Source: Mactra quadrangularis (Eukaryota > Mollusca > Bivalvia > Venerida > Mactridae). From it: 64,000 nt of DNA. The DNA lies in the NCBI GenBank assembly GCA_025267735.1, contig CM046294.1, positions 19,588,162 through 19,652,161 on the forward strand. The letters are read 5' to 3'. Position 1 is the stretch's first letter. The number at the start of each line of letters is the position of its first letter. A program made the translations under genes and the position numbers. Positions 34,252 to 47,329 of this stretch are shown piece by piece. Below the pieces are notes generated by a model, which saw only the letters and a program-made list of their open reading frames with translations, searched no databases and was not told where the DNA came from.

Positions 34252-37200
34252 AGTTAGCTAATAGAAATATGAAGCAGAGAGTTCTATCATTTAAATGTAT
34301 CTACATATTAGATCTACTTAATGACTCGTAGAAAAATTAAGTTTCCAAAAACAACCCATGCAGCAGAAACCGTGACGTTAATCGGGACGTGTTATTTCCG
34401 TGAACTGAAGTTTCCTCTTTCATTTTCCGTGAACAACTTATTTTCTAAAAAAATGACCTTAAGGGCCCTTTTCTCGCGTTAAATCTTAAAGACACAGAGA
34501 TTATGATGACGTCACAATATATGGATGTTGCGTCATTACGTCACTAGAATACCGAACAGACTCAATTGCAGAAGTGCGAAATGACACGGCTTACTAAATA
34601 AAAAATTATCCAAGTACAACCAATGGTTTGCTGAAAAGTGGTAACAACTATCCAAGCTATGCACACAATGGCAGATGTGAGGATTGTTCAGACTACAGCG
34701 TGTGCAGATGACCTCAAGAAGTCATATAAGTTATACCTTTCCGATAAGGACCAATTCTGCAGCAATTTGAAGACAACTCAGTTGCAGCTGTCTAGAGACG
34801 GTCTTCTGGGCCAAGATATGACCTATGTAAAAAAGAAAAAGGGGAAGAATAACGACGAGCAACAGAAAATGGGGAAAAGCGGATGAGTTTTTAAAGCAAA
34901 GAAATAACCAGGAATGCAATGACTTGTTCACCCGATCCCGGCATGGGAGGTGCCTCAGCTGTTGGCATGAATGAATAAATCAGGCAATTCAAAGATATTC
35001 GACACTAAAAATCTGATCCCTAAATGCTTTTCCAGGGCGTAGGGTCAGCTTTAATGTCGTTCTTTATCGTTGCTAAGTGTGTTACTTGCCCCTGATTTTG
35101 GACTTGCATCCCATTGCATGTTCGCTCTCACAATATCTCGTGATAGCGCTTCCGCGGAAAGTATGCATTGTGTCTCTGACTGTTGTGAGACCTAAGAAGG
35201 AGACAGTTGTATTTTGTTTTGTTTCCCAACCTGTAATGAGAAGCGAGAACAATGGGAGGTTTAAAGCCGGTCTTATTTCCTCACATGGAAAAAAAACGGT
35301 GCAAAAGCGAACGAACACCAACAGTCAAAATGTCGACAGGAGAAGAAATGCTGGATATGCTCGCAATTGATCTCTTTGATCTTGAAATCCTGACAAAACA
35401 AGAGACTAAATTTATCTGGACGATCATGAGCTGAATGAACCAGAAAATTCAAATCCATGGAGGTTTTGCGCCAGTCAGCAACGAAGATCAATTCATAAAA
35501 GGCAATGAAAACAATAATACGGTTTACGAAACTAAAACGACTTAAATCATGTAATTGTTTTTTCTTCGAATACTTATTAAAGAAAAATCTGAAACGACAT
35601 TTGAATTAGAACTTCTTACACGCAGGTGTCCATCTCTTTCAGCGGGCTAGATAACACAGCCAGCTTTGGGAGTGCTTGCTTTCCAATGTTAATGCGAAAG
35701 GAGGGTTCAATGTGGAACATACTATGTGCAAGCATTCAGTAGTCTTACAGGAGAAACATTCTTCTAAGAATTTGGTTCTTAACGACAAACGAGGACAAGG
35801 AAAGACATTTGCTTTCGAATTCGGCAAATACAATGGTTATTCAACAGAACAGCTCCAACTTACATAATAAAGGTCTTATCCACTATCAAGGCGGCCAGTC
35901 GTCCTATTCACCGTGCCAGTCACAAGGCGCCACTGACTTATTGGCAATTGAATTGGAATCAAAAAGAGGGAGAATGGCTGAGGATTTTTTACTTTTCATT
36001 ACCATGCGACTTTACAGAAGGCTAAAAGCAATGTAGACGGTAGCGGCTAATACTTTTTTACATGAAAAACATTAAGATGCGCATATTGTGTGAACATGTT
36101 ATGATAAATATTGCTTGGCTTAAGTTGTCTACCAAATGACGTCACAGTGACTCGATGACGTGAAATTTATAAATGTGACGTCAAATACAGAGTAGTCGAT
36201 TCTTAAAGACAAGACATTAACAAACGCATGCATCACTGTAACTCTTGTATACGGAAAATCGCTAAATTGTCGGGACCATATAAGTCAGCGGCGTACCCAT
36301 TCGGAACACCCTCGACCTTTCATGAATGAATAAGATTTGGTGGATTTGTATCCATGATCTGACGGATCTCCCACTGCCACAGAAGCACTTGTTCTGTTGA
36401 TAGCACGTAGCACTTTTTTTTCAACTTGTGAAATTTATCGACAACGTTTAAGCATGTGTAGCAAATGAACATAAAATCATTTGGACTTAACTGTACACAG
36501 AGTGTTATTTAATTTATTTAATATGTCGTTGTCTTCAGCTGATTGTGTTCCGGACGTTTTCAGCAATTTCGTAGTCGATTTCCCACAAAACGAACAATGC
36601 TTTGCGGCCATTTTTTTAGTCACGTGTGGTAATAGTAGTTCCAAAATGGCGTCTTAATATGTGCGAGGTTATTCGTAGCGAATGGCCGAGGATGTTACGA
36701 ATGCGGCGTACCAAGATCGCTTCAGCATAGACAGTAGAAATACTTCCACGGAGCGCAATATAAAATTGCAAAAACTGTTTCGGGGCAATTATGCACCAAA
36801 TGGGCAACACACTTTCGATGGGAGAAACAGATATTCGGTCTAGTGGATACCCGAAAAAACTACTCCCCCGTAAGACTTTAGCTAATTATTCAGTACTGGA
36901 GGATAATCTTAAGTGATCGTAATGAGATTAATTAGATGCATATCAGTCATTAAAATAAAATAAAAAACTACATGTGCAGATTGTAGATGCCAGACACAAC
37001 TTTTCCTTCTAAAAGTATGTAGAATCTATACAGTTTTACTGGTGTAGTTTCCGGCTGGTGTGTCAGCTAAGGACAATCGGTGCAATATACAGTACGAAGA
37101 GATCATAAAACCCGCCATTAGGTTGACGTTGATATTAAGGTGCGCGCAGGAGAATATTATGTAATACACTTGAAGCTACAGTATAACACCCTTATAGCCG

Positions 37201-37660
37201 TAAGTTTTCTGTAATTTTCGAAAGCTTTACTATTATCTTGATTAAAACATCAATTTATTTGAAGTATCTGCTATCAGTTGCGGTATTGTTAATACAGGCT
37301 GCTATTTATTGGCACAATTCTCCATTACCGCATTTATATATGTTTTATATTTTTATACATTTTTTAAAAGATGTAATTGTTGGAATACAAAAAAGATGTA
37401 CCAAAATACTTGAGTAATGAACAAAATACTATGTTACTGGTTTACTTTCAATATAATATCAATTTGCCAAACTGAAATAAAATACTTGCGGTAATAAATG
37501 TATATGCCATCAGTTTAAATTAAGGGAACAACCTGTTAAGAACAATTCAGAAAATGATATCTGCAGATGAAAAAGAGCAACTCTTGTTTTCGAAATTGAT
37601 AACAACTATATTCTCATCTTAATCGCAGTATATACAAATAGTTAGCATGATGTGGCAGTC
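34252..37660. other. Stretch with short open frames, no recognised gene
   Basis: Several short frames (near 34638-34886, 35252-35434, 35676-36036) have somewhat coding-like composition, for example HTMCKHSVVLQEKHSSKNLV near 35720, but none shows a known domain, and they are interrupted. They may be fragments of repeat-encoded proteins like those at 31.8-33.1 kb. Confidence 0.35.
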
Positions 37661-37671
37661 CCTTCTTGCTG

Positions 37672-37725
37672 ATGATGTTTGTTTGGGTTTTACGGCGCAT
37701 CAACACAGGAAGGTTATATTGCGGC
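37672..37725 (-). mobile_element. LINE 3'-end scrap
   Basis: GTTTGTTTGGGTTTTACGGCGCATCAACACAGGAAGG-like sequence matches the 3' ends of the LINE copies at 24.6 and 33.9 kb (TTTT-GGCGCACCAACACA), diverged. Confidence 0.65.
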
Positions 37726-38175
37726 GAATGTTGCAAATGTATGAAAAAAATAACTTTAGCATCGGACGCAGTACCCTTAAACTATTTTTCATTCCAAATT
37801 ACTGGGAAAGAAAATCATGAATTACACTATATTTCAACATTATGCCCGAAAAATCAGTTCATTTGGGTGAATTTTCGAGTAAAAACTGTTGCAACCATTT
37901 AACTCTGTAGCTACATGTATCATCATTGCCGGAAAGAGAAAAGTTTCCTATAATACGATGGGATCTGTAACTGAGCGAAGAGTTGTTCATGTAACCGCTC
38001 TGGAATGTGGAAAAACAACAGTTACAGTAGGCAACATTAATTGGAGAAGAAATGCTATTTGATAAATATATTAATAAGTGTTAGACTAGTGCGGTTGTTT
38101 CTTTCAGCAGCTTTTTATACAGTTGGCAAATGATGAACACAAAGCGTTCACATTTTCAACTAGCTATGTGTTAGT

Positions 38176-38222
38176 TACTCCTTGTATTTAGTGTGGCCCA
38201 CTCCTTGTATTTAGTGTGGGCC
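38176..38222. repeat. Tandem duplication of ~24 bp
   Basis: CTCCTTGTATTTAGTGTGG is present twice in a row. Confidence 0.9.
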
Positions 38223-39800
38223 AGCAAGCAACGCAGTGATGCAGTTAAAAACAAAATCATTGTAACCCTTCAATGAAGGAAATTGAAATTTAAAAAAGAA
38301 ATGAAGAAGCAGTTAAGAGAAAGAGGCCTGCTTTTCCTCTTAAAGAAGCTAAAGATACACCCATATGTAAAGAAAATTAGGTGGGATCCTTTCAAACTGC
38401 TAGCATGTTCGTCTGAATAGTAATGTAACATTTACGCTTGGAGAAATTTCTTAAAACATCATAATGGAATAATGAGCTATGAAAAGCAAAATAAAACCTC
38501 TTCACTTCTATTATAGTCCGGTATATAAACTACAAAAATCGACTGAACCGTGCATGGAATGATGTAGAAAATGTTTTTGCATTTTCTTGAAGCAAAGACA
38601 CTGTAGTTTACGAAACTGGATGATGCCACTTCGGCACCCTTGGGCAACTCTCAAAATTCAAGATGGCGGATGAGAGCTGATAAATGTATAATAAGTCCAT
38701 CTTTATCACAGTCTAATAATTTTAAGAGCTAAAATTAGTCTAACATTACCTGCAATTTTACTTCATGCAATTTTGGAACCCTTCATTTATTTTCCAATCC
38801 AAGATGGCGGACAAAACGACGGGTAAAAGCTACATTTGTCGGAATTATCAAACACAATAAGCAGAATCGTACACTGAGTCATATCAAAAAAGTTTAATGC
38901 ATTTTTGTAGTAATTACTCTTTAGTTTAGTTTATAAAACTGGTTGATGCTACACTGGCATCATTTGGCAATCACCAAAATCCAAGATGGCGGCTAGAATG
39001 GCATAAATAACAAGCTGTCGGGTATATATTATCAACCATAATGAGCTAAGCCATAGACTGGGGTATACAAAATGATTTCAATGCATTTCATTTGGTAGTT
39101 AATCCACTTTTGTTTATGTAACCAATTGATGCCATGCTGGTATTCTTTGATAACTTCAAGAATCCAAGATGGTCAAAATGAATTGCTGGAAAGTTAATTT
39201 CAAGTCACATAAATAGACATAACTCCACACTAATGGGTATACAGCATCATGTTTAGGTTCTTAATATCTCTTGGTCTTGCGAATATTAAATCATTGATAC
39301 TACAGCTTGTCAATTGACTCTAGAAGCAAATTGTTTCTAAGATGGCAATTGAGAGGCACTGTTCTGATTATATTTAATTCATTGAACAACATATAGGTTG
39401 TAATACGATATTTTAATATCCTTAGAATAACGACCACTTTTACATATATGTTTGCCACTTCAATAATCAATATGTACTGAAAAGAGGTTATAAACAAAGA
39501 AAAATGACAAATGAAATTGAAAAGATTGTGTGCAAGTTCTATTATCTTTCAAGGTATTCTAAGAGCATATTAATGTCAAAGCAATTGATAAAAAATCTGT
39601 TGACATTGTAACACATTTTGTTAGTTAATAACAGAAATTGCAATAGGATTCCAAGTTCGATCTTGACATCAGATATCACAACTGTACTATGTGTGTTCTT
39701 TATTTCATTGTAAACGACTCTATCCATTGATCAAAAAGGAGAAATATCAAAAGTTCAAACAGACCTGATAATTAAAACACAATTGGAGTATATTCACTAT

Positions 39801-40000
39801 CAACTGCAGTCTTCCCAAAGAAGGATGGTACGCTGAAACAATTTGTCAATCTCGTACGTTATATTCAAATATGTTCCACTTCAAACATTATGGACGATGC
39901 ATTGCAAGATATGATGATTCTCCATTTTTTCGGTAAAATTACAAATATGTTTTTTGCATTAACCTTTATGACTTGGTACGAGAAGCGCAGACAACAAAAT
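39801..40000 (+). pseudogene. Possible reverse-transcriptase scrap
   Basis: The frame opens with a VFPKKDGTL-like motif reminiscent of the start of LTR-retrotransposon reverse transcriptases, followed by a DDALQ-like stretch, inside the long-inverted-repeat element. The match is short and degenerate. Confidence 0.25.
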
Positions 40001-41164
40001 TGTACAACAAATGATCCATCTTTGTTGCTGGAATTTGCTGAGCACCAAAATATCTGACGACATTGGTGTGCTGAAACTCATTTTTAACACCATCGTGTAA
40101 GAGTGACACTATAACAATGGGTTCAACTAACATTCGTTCAAAAAGTAATGCTACAAGTCAGTCAGTTATTGACAATGTAAAGAGAGTACATTGCTAGCAT
40201 GGATGTAAAATATGCTTTAAAGCTGGTTCACTTATCCTACATCAAAGGTGAAGAAAGTTATGCTATCTTTTGGCCATAAGTTATTACCTACTTGGATACT
40301 TTCTAAAGATAATAATCATTAATATATTAAGTTTATCATTGCATTTGATGTGCTTAGGATGTTAAGTGAAAATACTTTGTAAACAGTAAATAGTGTTGTC
40401 ACTTGAACATGTTAATTGTTATCAACATACAAAAACGATCAGAGAAAGTGTGCTATGGTTATGTAATATTAGACTGAAGCAAACTTAAACATTTAAGCAC
40501 AATTTTTAATTTAGTCTAGTTTAGTCAAGTCAGACTGTATTATTGTTTGTGTAATGATAATAATAGAGCTCAAGCAATTAGTTTCTTCCTCATTTTTAAA
40601 TAGCACATGCTTATTTTGCAATTTATATGTTTCAGTTTATTTTTTATTGCATCAAAAATGTTCAACTAAAAGGATTATAAGTTTTTCAAATATCCACACA
40701 TATTGCAATCTTAAACAAAATGATTGTCCTTCATAATGATCCTATTATAAAATTGTCTTGTAAACTGTATATAAACCCCATTTTATTTTCCCGTTTTTCT
40801 TTATTTAAATGGCATACATTTTGGAAATCAAATTAGCTTGTACATTCCAATTATTTATCAAATTTTGATTTAATTAAATCCAGTAAATAAGTAACATTAT
40901 AAATTAATTGTATGATACTGGACTTCAAATTTAGGGCTGATTCATACGGCGTTCACTTCGATGCATAACCAAATACTCGGCCATCATGTAAAACGGCCTT
41001 TCATAAATACCTCGGCTAATATGAGATTCATGTATTTTGATTGTATCCAAATGTCATAATGGCCGAGTTTTCTCATGAAGGCAGTGTTTTTCTTCCACAA
41101 AAACGCTGCCATTTTGAATGTTGGTACAATATGAGTGTTTTGATAGGGACCCTATGTGCGATGA

Positions 41165-41290
41165 TAGTGAATTAAGTGTTTTCATAAAGGCCTGTTATTA
41201 TGCTGAAGGCAGTCATTATAGCCTGAGGCCGCAGGCTAATATAACTGTCTTCAACCAAATAACTATATCATTATGAAAACACTTCATTAT
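41165..41290. repeat. Inner hairpin of the 3.5-kb element
   Basis: GAATTAAGTGTTTTCATAA pairs with TTATGAAAACACTTCATT; the enclosed region has further complementary blocks (GCCTGAGG / CCGCAGGC). Confidence 0.65.
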
Positions 41291-42011
41291 TTACAATTCA
41301 TTATTGCTAAAAAATAGAACTGGTTGAATTTGCTTCGTACCCGTAATCTTGGACTCCACCTTGAATCTTGAGTTTGCTAATAGATGATCAGGTGGGTAGT
41401 TTTACAAACTGGAGAGTCAAAACAAAAAAAAACAAAAAAAAACATTGAAACTAAACCCACGTGTTTGTTTCCGTCCATATATGTATATTATATACTAAAC
41501 TATTAGATCATATCCGCCATTTTAGCCGCCATTTTGGATTTATAATTGTTTATAATAACTTTTTAACTTAGTGAAATTAATCGGTTTCTTTGATGACATG
41601 AACTATTCTATAAGTAAATAATTGTCTACACCACTCAGTCTCTTTCTGCAAGTTTGTTCTTTATATACTGGCTAAAAGCCTTTGTCCGCCATTTTGACGC
41701 CATTTTGACCGCCATTTTGAATTTAAAAATTTGTACATGAATAACAAAATTTAACAAACTGGATCTACAAATGTTGAAATCACTTTTGTCCTTCATTTTA
41801 AGAACATAATGTGTAAAAATACATTTTGCATGTATAATTTAGACTTTAGCCGCCATCTTTGTCGCCATCTTGGATTCTGGGAGTTGCCCAAGGATGACAA
41901 TGTGGCATCAATCGGATTTGGAAATCAGTAATACCATGTCTACCAATATATTGAATAACATTTTCTACATCATCTCGTGCAAGGTCATCCCTGGTGTTGG
42001 CCGGACTATTA

Positions 42012-43600
42012 AAAAGTATTCGAAGTAGAGGCTAATACCATTTGGTACGTTTATCTTATGATGTGCCAACAGCCATACCAAAATACCACCGTCTTGTTTC
42101 GAATTATAGATATATTGCAATTGAAGTAAAATAAATTGTAGATGTGCTATTCGAGAAATTTGTATTCATTGGTCATTAAACCAGGGTAGCGTATTATTTT
42201 AAAAATCGTAAAACAATCTTGAAATTATTCTTACGACTATCTTAGGGTAAGTTCTAAGACGGTATTATTATCAACAATTCGTATATTTAGGTACGGACGT
42301 TTCCATATTTATTATCATATGCAAGCGCAATTCAATGTCTACGAGCTCTTTAATCTGGAAACAAGTAAACGCACACTTTTGACAGACGACAATGGAATCG
42401 GAAAAGAAAAGCCGCTCGTACAACTGGTCCGCGGAAGTGAAAGGTTTACTCTGTGAGCTATGCTTCGAAGCTTTCATCAAAGATGACTCATATATAGACG
42501 GAAGGTGCTTGGAGTTCCATCACGGAGCAGTAGTCTAATTAATTTGTCACAAATTTTTTAATCGTCCATGTTATTCTCAAATAACAGCTGATTCAACTCA
42601 AACCCTTTTATTCATTAAATTTTGTGAATTAATTTTGTCGAGAACTGTTGAAAACGCCATGTTACAGACATTGGGATGGACAAAGATGATCTTCAAATCA
42701 TGGATTCATGGTCAAATCAATACCCAAACCGTATAAACTTAAATATAGGGTCCTTGCCCAAACTTAAATAAAACGTAAATTCCCAATATCGAAGAGCATT
42801 CGTTTTTACATTTATTTGTAATTTAAAAGGTTTATCTCCAAACTTTGTTATTTCTGAAATATCAGGGTTCCGTTAATTACATTTAAAAGTATTTTTTAAT
42901 CACAATCGGCAGTGATCAGTGAATGTTCGGCCCCGCCCATAAAAACCTCCGCCAATTAGATTTTGGACTAAAAATAAATAGTCAAGCACATTTTAGTGCA
43001 TCTTTCATAAATTGTTTTGCTCATAGCTCCTGAATTAATACGCATACGTGGATCTAGCTGGGGGCAGGGGGTCCGGACCCCCCCCCCCCCTAGAATTTCC
43101 AAAATGTACCTTTCCATTAGCGTATTTCTTGACTGTAAAATGTGGTCGTGGAATATTTGTCGCAAGTCTACAGTGTGTATGATCCTCATCTAAACTATTT
43201 GATTGACAATTCAACCTGTGGATTTGAAGATGATGATGAACGTTTTGTTGTAGTAATGAACAGCTACAGTTGGTGCCACGTCCCAACTTTTCCTGTTTTT
43301 ACTTTGAAAATATTTTTCAATTGAAGTTGGTAGTTAGCTCACAAGTGGATAACTACTCTGACTGTCTGACATGTGGTGAATTCAGTTCCATTCATAGAGC
43401 AACTGTTGGAAACACTAGTCTGATTCTATATCTTTCTTTACAAATTTCATTTCCTATAAATGTTTTCAGTTGTTCTGTGAATATTCGGCGATATATGTTG
43501 AACAGCCTTTTTCAGGAATGCTGTCTAAAATTCTCTGATCAACTCCCATTTTTTCAAAACATGAATATGCATAACTAGTTGCACTTGCATCCGTGTACAT
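42012..43600. other. Non-coding stretch with a poly-C tract
   Basis: No gene recognised. GGGGGTCCGGACCCCC followed by a run of C ends at about 43090. The small open frames at 43142-43578 lack domains. Confidence 0.45.
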
Positions 43601-43603
43601 GAT

Positions 43604-43997
43604 GGTATGTCCCCTGAAAAAAAACAACAATAAAGTGCGCACTAAGGCATGTCCCTTGAAAAATGACAATAAAGTGCTCGCTAAGGCATGTCCCATGAAA
43701 AATGACAATAAAGTGCTCTCTAAGGCATGTCCCATGAAAAATGACAATAAAGTGCTCTCTAAGGCATGGCCCATGAAAAATGACAATAAAGTGCTCTCTA
43801 AGGCATGGCCCATGAAAAATGACAATAAAGTGCTCTCTAAGGCATGTCCCATGAAAAATGACAATAAAGTGGCTCTCTAAGGCATGTCCCTTGAAAAATG
43901 ACAATAAAGTGCTCTCTAAGGCATGGCCCATGAAAAATGACAATAAAGTGGCTCTCTAAGGCATGTCCCATGAAAAATGACAATAAAGTGCTCTCTT
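43604..43997. repeat. 39-bp minisatellite, about 10 copies
   Basis: The unit contains AAAATGACAATAAAGTGCTC and TAAGGCATGTCCCATG. Because 39 bp is 13 codons, all frames stay open and produce spurious repetitive proteins on both strands (for example FFMGHALESTLLS on minus). Two units carry one extra G. Every unit carries AATAAA. Confidence 0.95.
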
Positions 43998-44250
43998 GCG
44001 GTCTGGGCATACATTCGTGGAACTTGGTCATGAAATTATTTCTACGGTCATTCTCCCTCCTACCAATGATCTTTTATTATCTAGGGCAGTTTTCAGTCAC
44101 TGACGAAAGTATGCACTAGGTAGTTGGTTAAATCTAGAGATTTAGCATTTCCAGGAGGAATGAGTAAGTTGACTGGCCGCTGTGATATAACCTATTCGAT
44201 GTGTTGCTACGCGTTAAACCCATCTCGCGTTAAACAAACAAAATGGTGTT
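43998..44250 (+). mobile_element. Truncated copy of the 21754-22051 SINE
   Basis: It shares TGGTCATGAAATTATTTCTA, CAGTCACTGACGAAAGTATG and TCTAGAGATTTAGC with that SINE. The tRNA-like head is missing; the minisatellite sits in its place. Confidence 0.88.
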
Positions 44251-44709
44251 CGTGCATCAGCTTACTCACATAAAGAACGGACAAGTCTAAACATATTACA
44301 TGTATATGACTTTTAGGTAGAAAATGTTTTACTATTTTCCTAGCGTGCTTCAGTGACAAGTCGTCGGCCTTTTTTGAAAAAGAAAAAAAAATGTTGATAT
44401 GTTTTCCAGAGTGTTTGCAAAAATATAAATCCGGCGTCGGAGGTGTGCTGCGCAGCAAATTGTGTACACTTTGACTTAGCCTCGAGAACGTATCATGTAA
44501 AACTGATAAGAATTAAAATACTTACAGCTCTTTAAAACTCTGAGTCGAGGCGATGTTTGCTGCTTTCTTGAAACCGTAGTATTTGCGATGTAATAGTCAC
44601 GTGGTATTGCCTTCGTGTAGTTTTAGGTTAATTTTCTTTTTTATGAAAACCTAAAATACTATGTTCAAATTCATGTATTATAAAATCTTCATTACTACGA
44701 CACGATTAA

Positions 44710-45050
44710 AGGTACTAGTTCACAAATTTAGTTTATTTTTTCTGTACTTTCAAAATACCATTCATGCAGTGTCTGTAATTGTGTCAAAAATCAATTCTTA
44801 TTATTTTAAAACAAACTGACCTACATGTTGCAAGAAATATACAATAAAAGTCACAAAAATGCACTAAAACTGTCTATACCGTGACATGCGGGGTAGATAT
44901 TTACTTCATGAAACACCATCATTTGTAGTCAATTTGTACTAAAATTGTCTTATCAGAACACTACTTTCCTGCTACCAAAAATATTTCCATACAATTTTGA
45001 TAGTTTTAGAAAAAGTTGATATATAAGTTGAAATCTGAGAACGAGTACCT
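44710..45050. mobile_element. MITE with TTAA target duplication
   Basis: AGGTACTAGTTCACAAATTT on the left and the complement of AGGTACTCGTTCTCAGATTT on the right, each flanked by TTAA (44706-44709, 45051-45054). TTAA targets are used by piggyBac and Kolobok elements. Non-coding. Confidence 0.85.
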
Positions 45051-45180
45051 TTAAGACCTAAATAGTGATTGATCATCTCTAACACTAATTAAAAACATAT
45101 TAAAGTGACCAATGACTGCTTGAAGATGGTTAATTGAAATGTTTATTCCACCAGAGCGCCTATAAGATGTATGTTTTCAT

Positions 45181-45631
45181 TAGGGCTGTGGATCGTTGAG
45201 CAAGTGGCGATCCGATCCGAACCACGAATCATGTGTATCGATTCACGAATTGAACCACGAATCACTTCTTAATGGAGAATCAAACAGGAATTCCTGTACT
45301 CGCAATATCAAAAAATAAGTGAATAATTAAAGAAGTTTTTAATTTAAGGAAATGTTTTCCAAACTAACGCCGTTGGTAGCTTTCCTATAAGCTAATGCCT
45401 TGTTGTTGTTTTTTTCGGTTCATTTGTGTGGTCAAGTGGTGTGCATAGCACGTAAATTAAAGTTTTCATTTGTAGTGCGGCTCGCTCGTTTTCAGTGGTA
45501 ATTAGGCTGAAAATGTTCTTTCATTTCTTTCTAAAAATAGATCGCGGACCGACGATTTCGGACGTGACGAATATTCGTACTCGATTTTCTGGTCTGAATA
45601 CCCGAGTACTCGGATACTCGCAGCAGCCCTA
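45181..45631. mobile_element. Chimeric hAT-like MITE without target duplication
   Basis: It begins TAGGGCTGTGGATCG, with repeated ACCACGAATCA blocks, and ends TACTCGCAGCAGCCCTA, with AGTACTCGGATACTCG. The outer 8 bp are inverse, but the inner sequences are unlike each other and the flanks (GTTTTCAT, AAGATCAC) do not match. Confidence 0.6.
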
Positions 45632-47299
45632 AAGATCACCGAGGTAGTTCTATCATGTGGAAATTCAGAAAACAAGAGAAACAACTCGTACGACTATAAA
45701 TTAATAGTAGTATTTTCATTTGTGAAGTTACCTCCCTTTGATTATTTTACATAATCGTACCCGAATGGCCTTGAAGCATGTCTGTTACATAATCAAATGT
45801 ATGTCGGTCAAATAAATTGAGCGTGTTTACAAAAATGCGAGCTCTTGAATACGTAGAACAACAGAAATTATGTAATGTTGCTTTTATGGGAGAAGCGTGG
45901 GTTTGGCCTTCAAGTTATTATCAATTACTACGTTGCAAGTAAACACTACATTATTTTTGTATCATAATTCAATAACAAATATAGAAAGAGTCTGAGTACA
46001 TTTATCAATGTTTTTAATAGGTTCGTGTGTGAATTTATGATGGCGCAGTTATGAACAGTTTCATGTTTTAAAAACGTAGTTTGATTTTCACATTCCCCGT
46101 GTGTATGATGGGGTTGTTTGAGCGAAAATATGTGAATGATGAAATACTGAGTTTGTTTACTTTTACTACTCCCCTTCACATTGAATTAAACACGTATTTA
46201 AGAACAGTTTTTTCCATTCGATGATCTCCAAGTCGAACGGTTTGTTTATTTATTTACTTTTTGAAATGTAATTTCAGTTAACATGATACGGAGTGATATT
46301 TTTTGTTTTAGAGCGATATTTCCGGAAGGGTCCTACACCAAGTGGATTTTCAGTAACTATTTTAGTATACCCATGAAACCTCAAGTAATTTATTTGTACG
46401 GTTTCAAAAATAAAATATACGAATGCTTGGTTCAAAGAAAATAATCATTTATTGTACAACAGCGACAAGAACGCATCTTTTTAACCATTTGCGGCGACCA
46501 GCTTCCACCCTGTTTAACCGTACAGTACACGACGCGCGACAATTTCCATTCGTGTTCGGATATGTATGTAGGAGTATCATTACAGGCGCGGGACCTATAT
46601 ACAATGATGATAATTATATGATATAATAACACTTTGTTTATATTAAATTCTATGTTTTTATACAAGCAGACTTCATTTACTTATTTATGATGTATAAAAT
46701 ACTGCGTACATTGTTATGTTGATAGCTTGAGAATCACAAAACAAATGAATCACCGCAATTGTTGATATATGTAAACAAGTACCATGAAGTACCCTACTGA
46801 AGAGTTGAAACAAAATAGTAAACAAAGTCCACACCTTGTGAAAGGTATTTCGGTTGGATAAAAATTGGTCATCTTAACGAGTAACAACACGTTTATTTAC
46901 CGATTTTTATTCATCTAGTTCCTGACACGTCAAAATTTGACCTTCAAAGATAACATTTTAATCATATAACGCTCATACAGGGCGGATTTTCGCTTTACAG
47001 TACATTCGTTCCGCACTGCGTATATTCCTACTTAATGCCCAAGGTTACTCGAATGACGTCAGTACGACTGACACTATATTTAGATCGTAGGTCAAGAACG
47101 TAAACAAAGCGAACGAACAAAACTTATCGTTTTTCTTTGCTAATGTGGCGTTTATTCGATGGTATATCTATATTAACTAGTAGATTTTAACTTGTTTAAC
47201 AACTTTTCATTCATGACTTTAAATAATTCGGCCTGCAAGGTGATTTAAAAGAGTTAGAAAAAGTCTATATTGGTTTGTTTAGAGATTAAACGTGTTAGT
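45632..47299. other. AT-rich intergenic DNA upstream of the NR0B-like gene
   Basis: No gene seen. AGGTCA-type half-sites occur at 46938 (TGACCT) and 47089, and GGTCA at 46867. Confidence 0.5.
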
Positions 47300-47328
47300 C
47301 ACATGACCTTGTTGAGTCAGGTCATGTG
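47300..47328. promoter_or_regulatory. Palindromic nuclear-receptor-type site
   Basis: CACATGACCT and AGGTCATGTG are perfect 10-bp inverse copies separated by TGTTGAGTC, so two AGGTCA half-sites are everted. The left one reads CAAGGTCATG on the minus strand, an extended half-site of the SF-1/ERR type. It is 2.46 kb upstream of the NR0B-like start codon. Binding is inferred. Confidence 0.45.
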
Positions 47329-47329
47329 T

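Larger units (their letters stand above)
38514..42008. mobile_element. 3.5-kb long-inverted-repeat element with TTA target duplication
   Basis: The left end TAGTCCGGTATA and right end ending GGCCGGACTA are inverse, with TTA on both sides (38511-38513, 42009-42011). The arms stay similar for about 160 bp: ATGATGTAGAAAATGTT, TGATGCCAC, CTTGGGCAACTC and AAGATGGCG occur in order on the left, and their complements occur in reverse order on the right. Inside the arms AAGATGGCGG-type motifs recur every 140-185 bp on the left (about 38660, 38800, 38984, 39167, 39340) and as CCGCCATTTT/CCGCCATC on the right (41515-41870). No transposase was recognised. A TTA duplication fits PIF/Harbinger, which is inferred. 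Confidence 0.75.

Noticed and set aside
43466..44031. Overlapping open frames with FFMGHALESTLLS-type repeats on both strands
   Set aside because: The 39-bp unit is a multiple of three, which keeps frames open; nothing points to coding selection.
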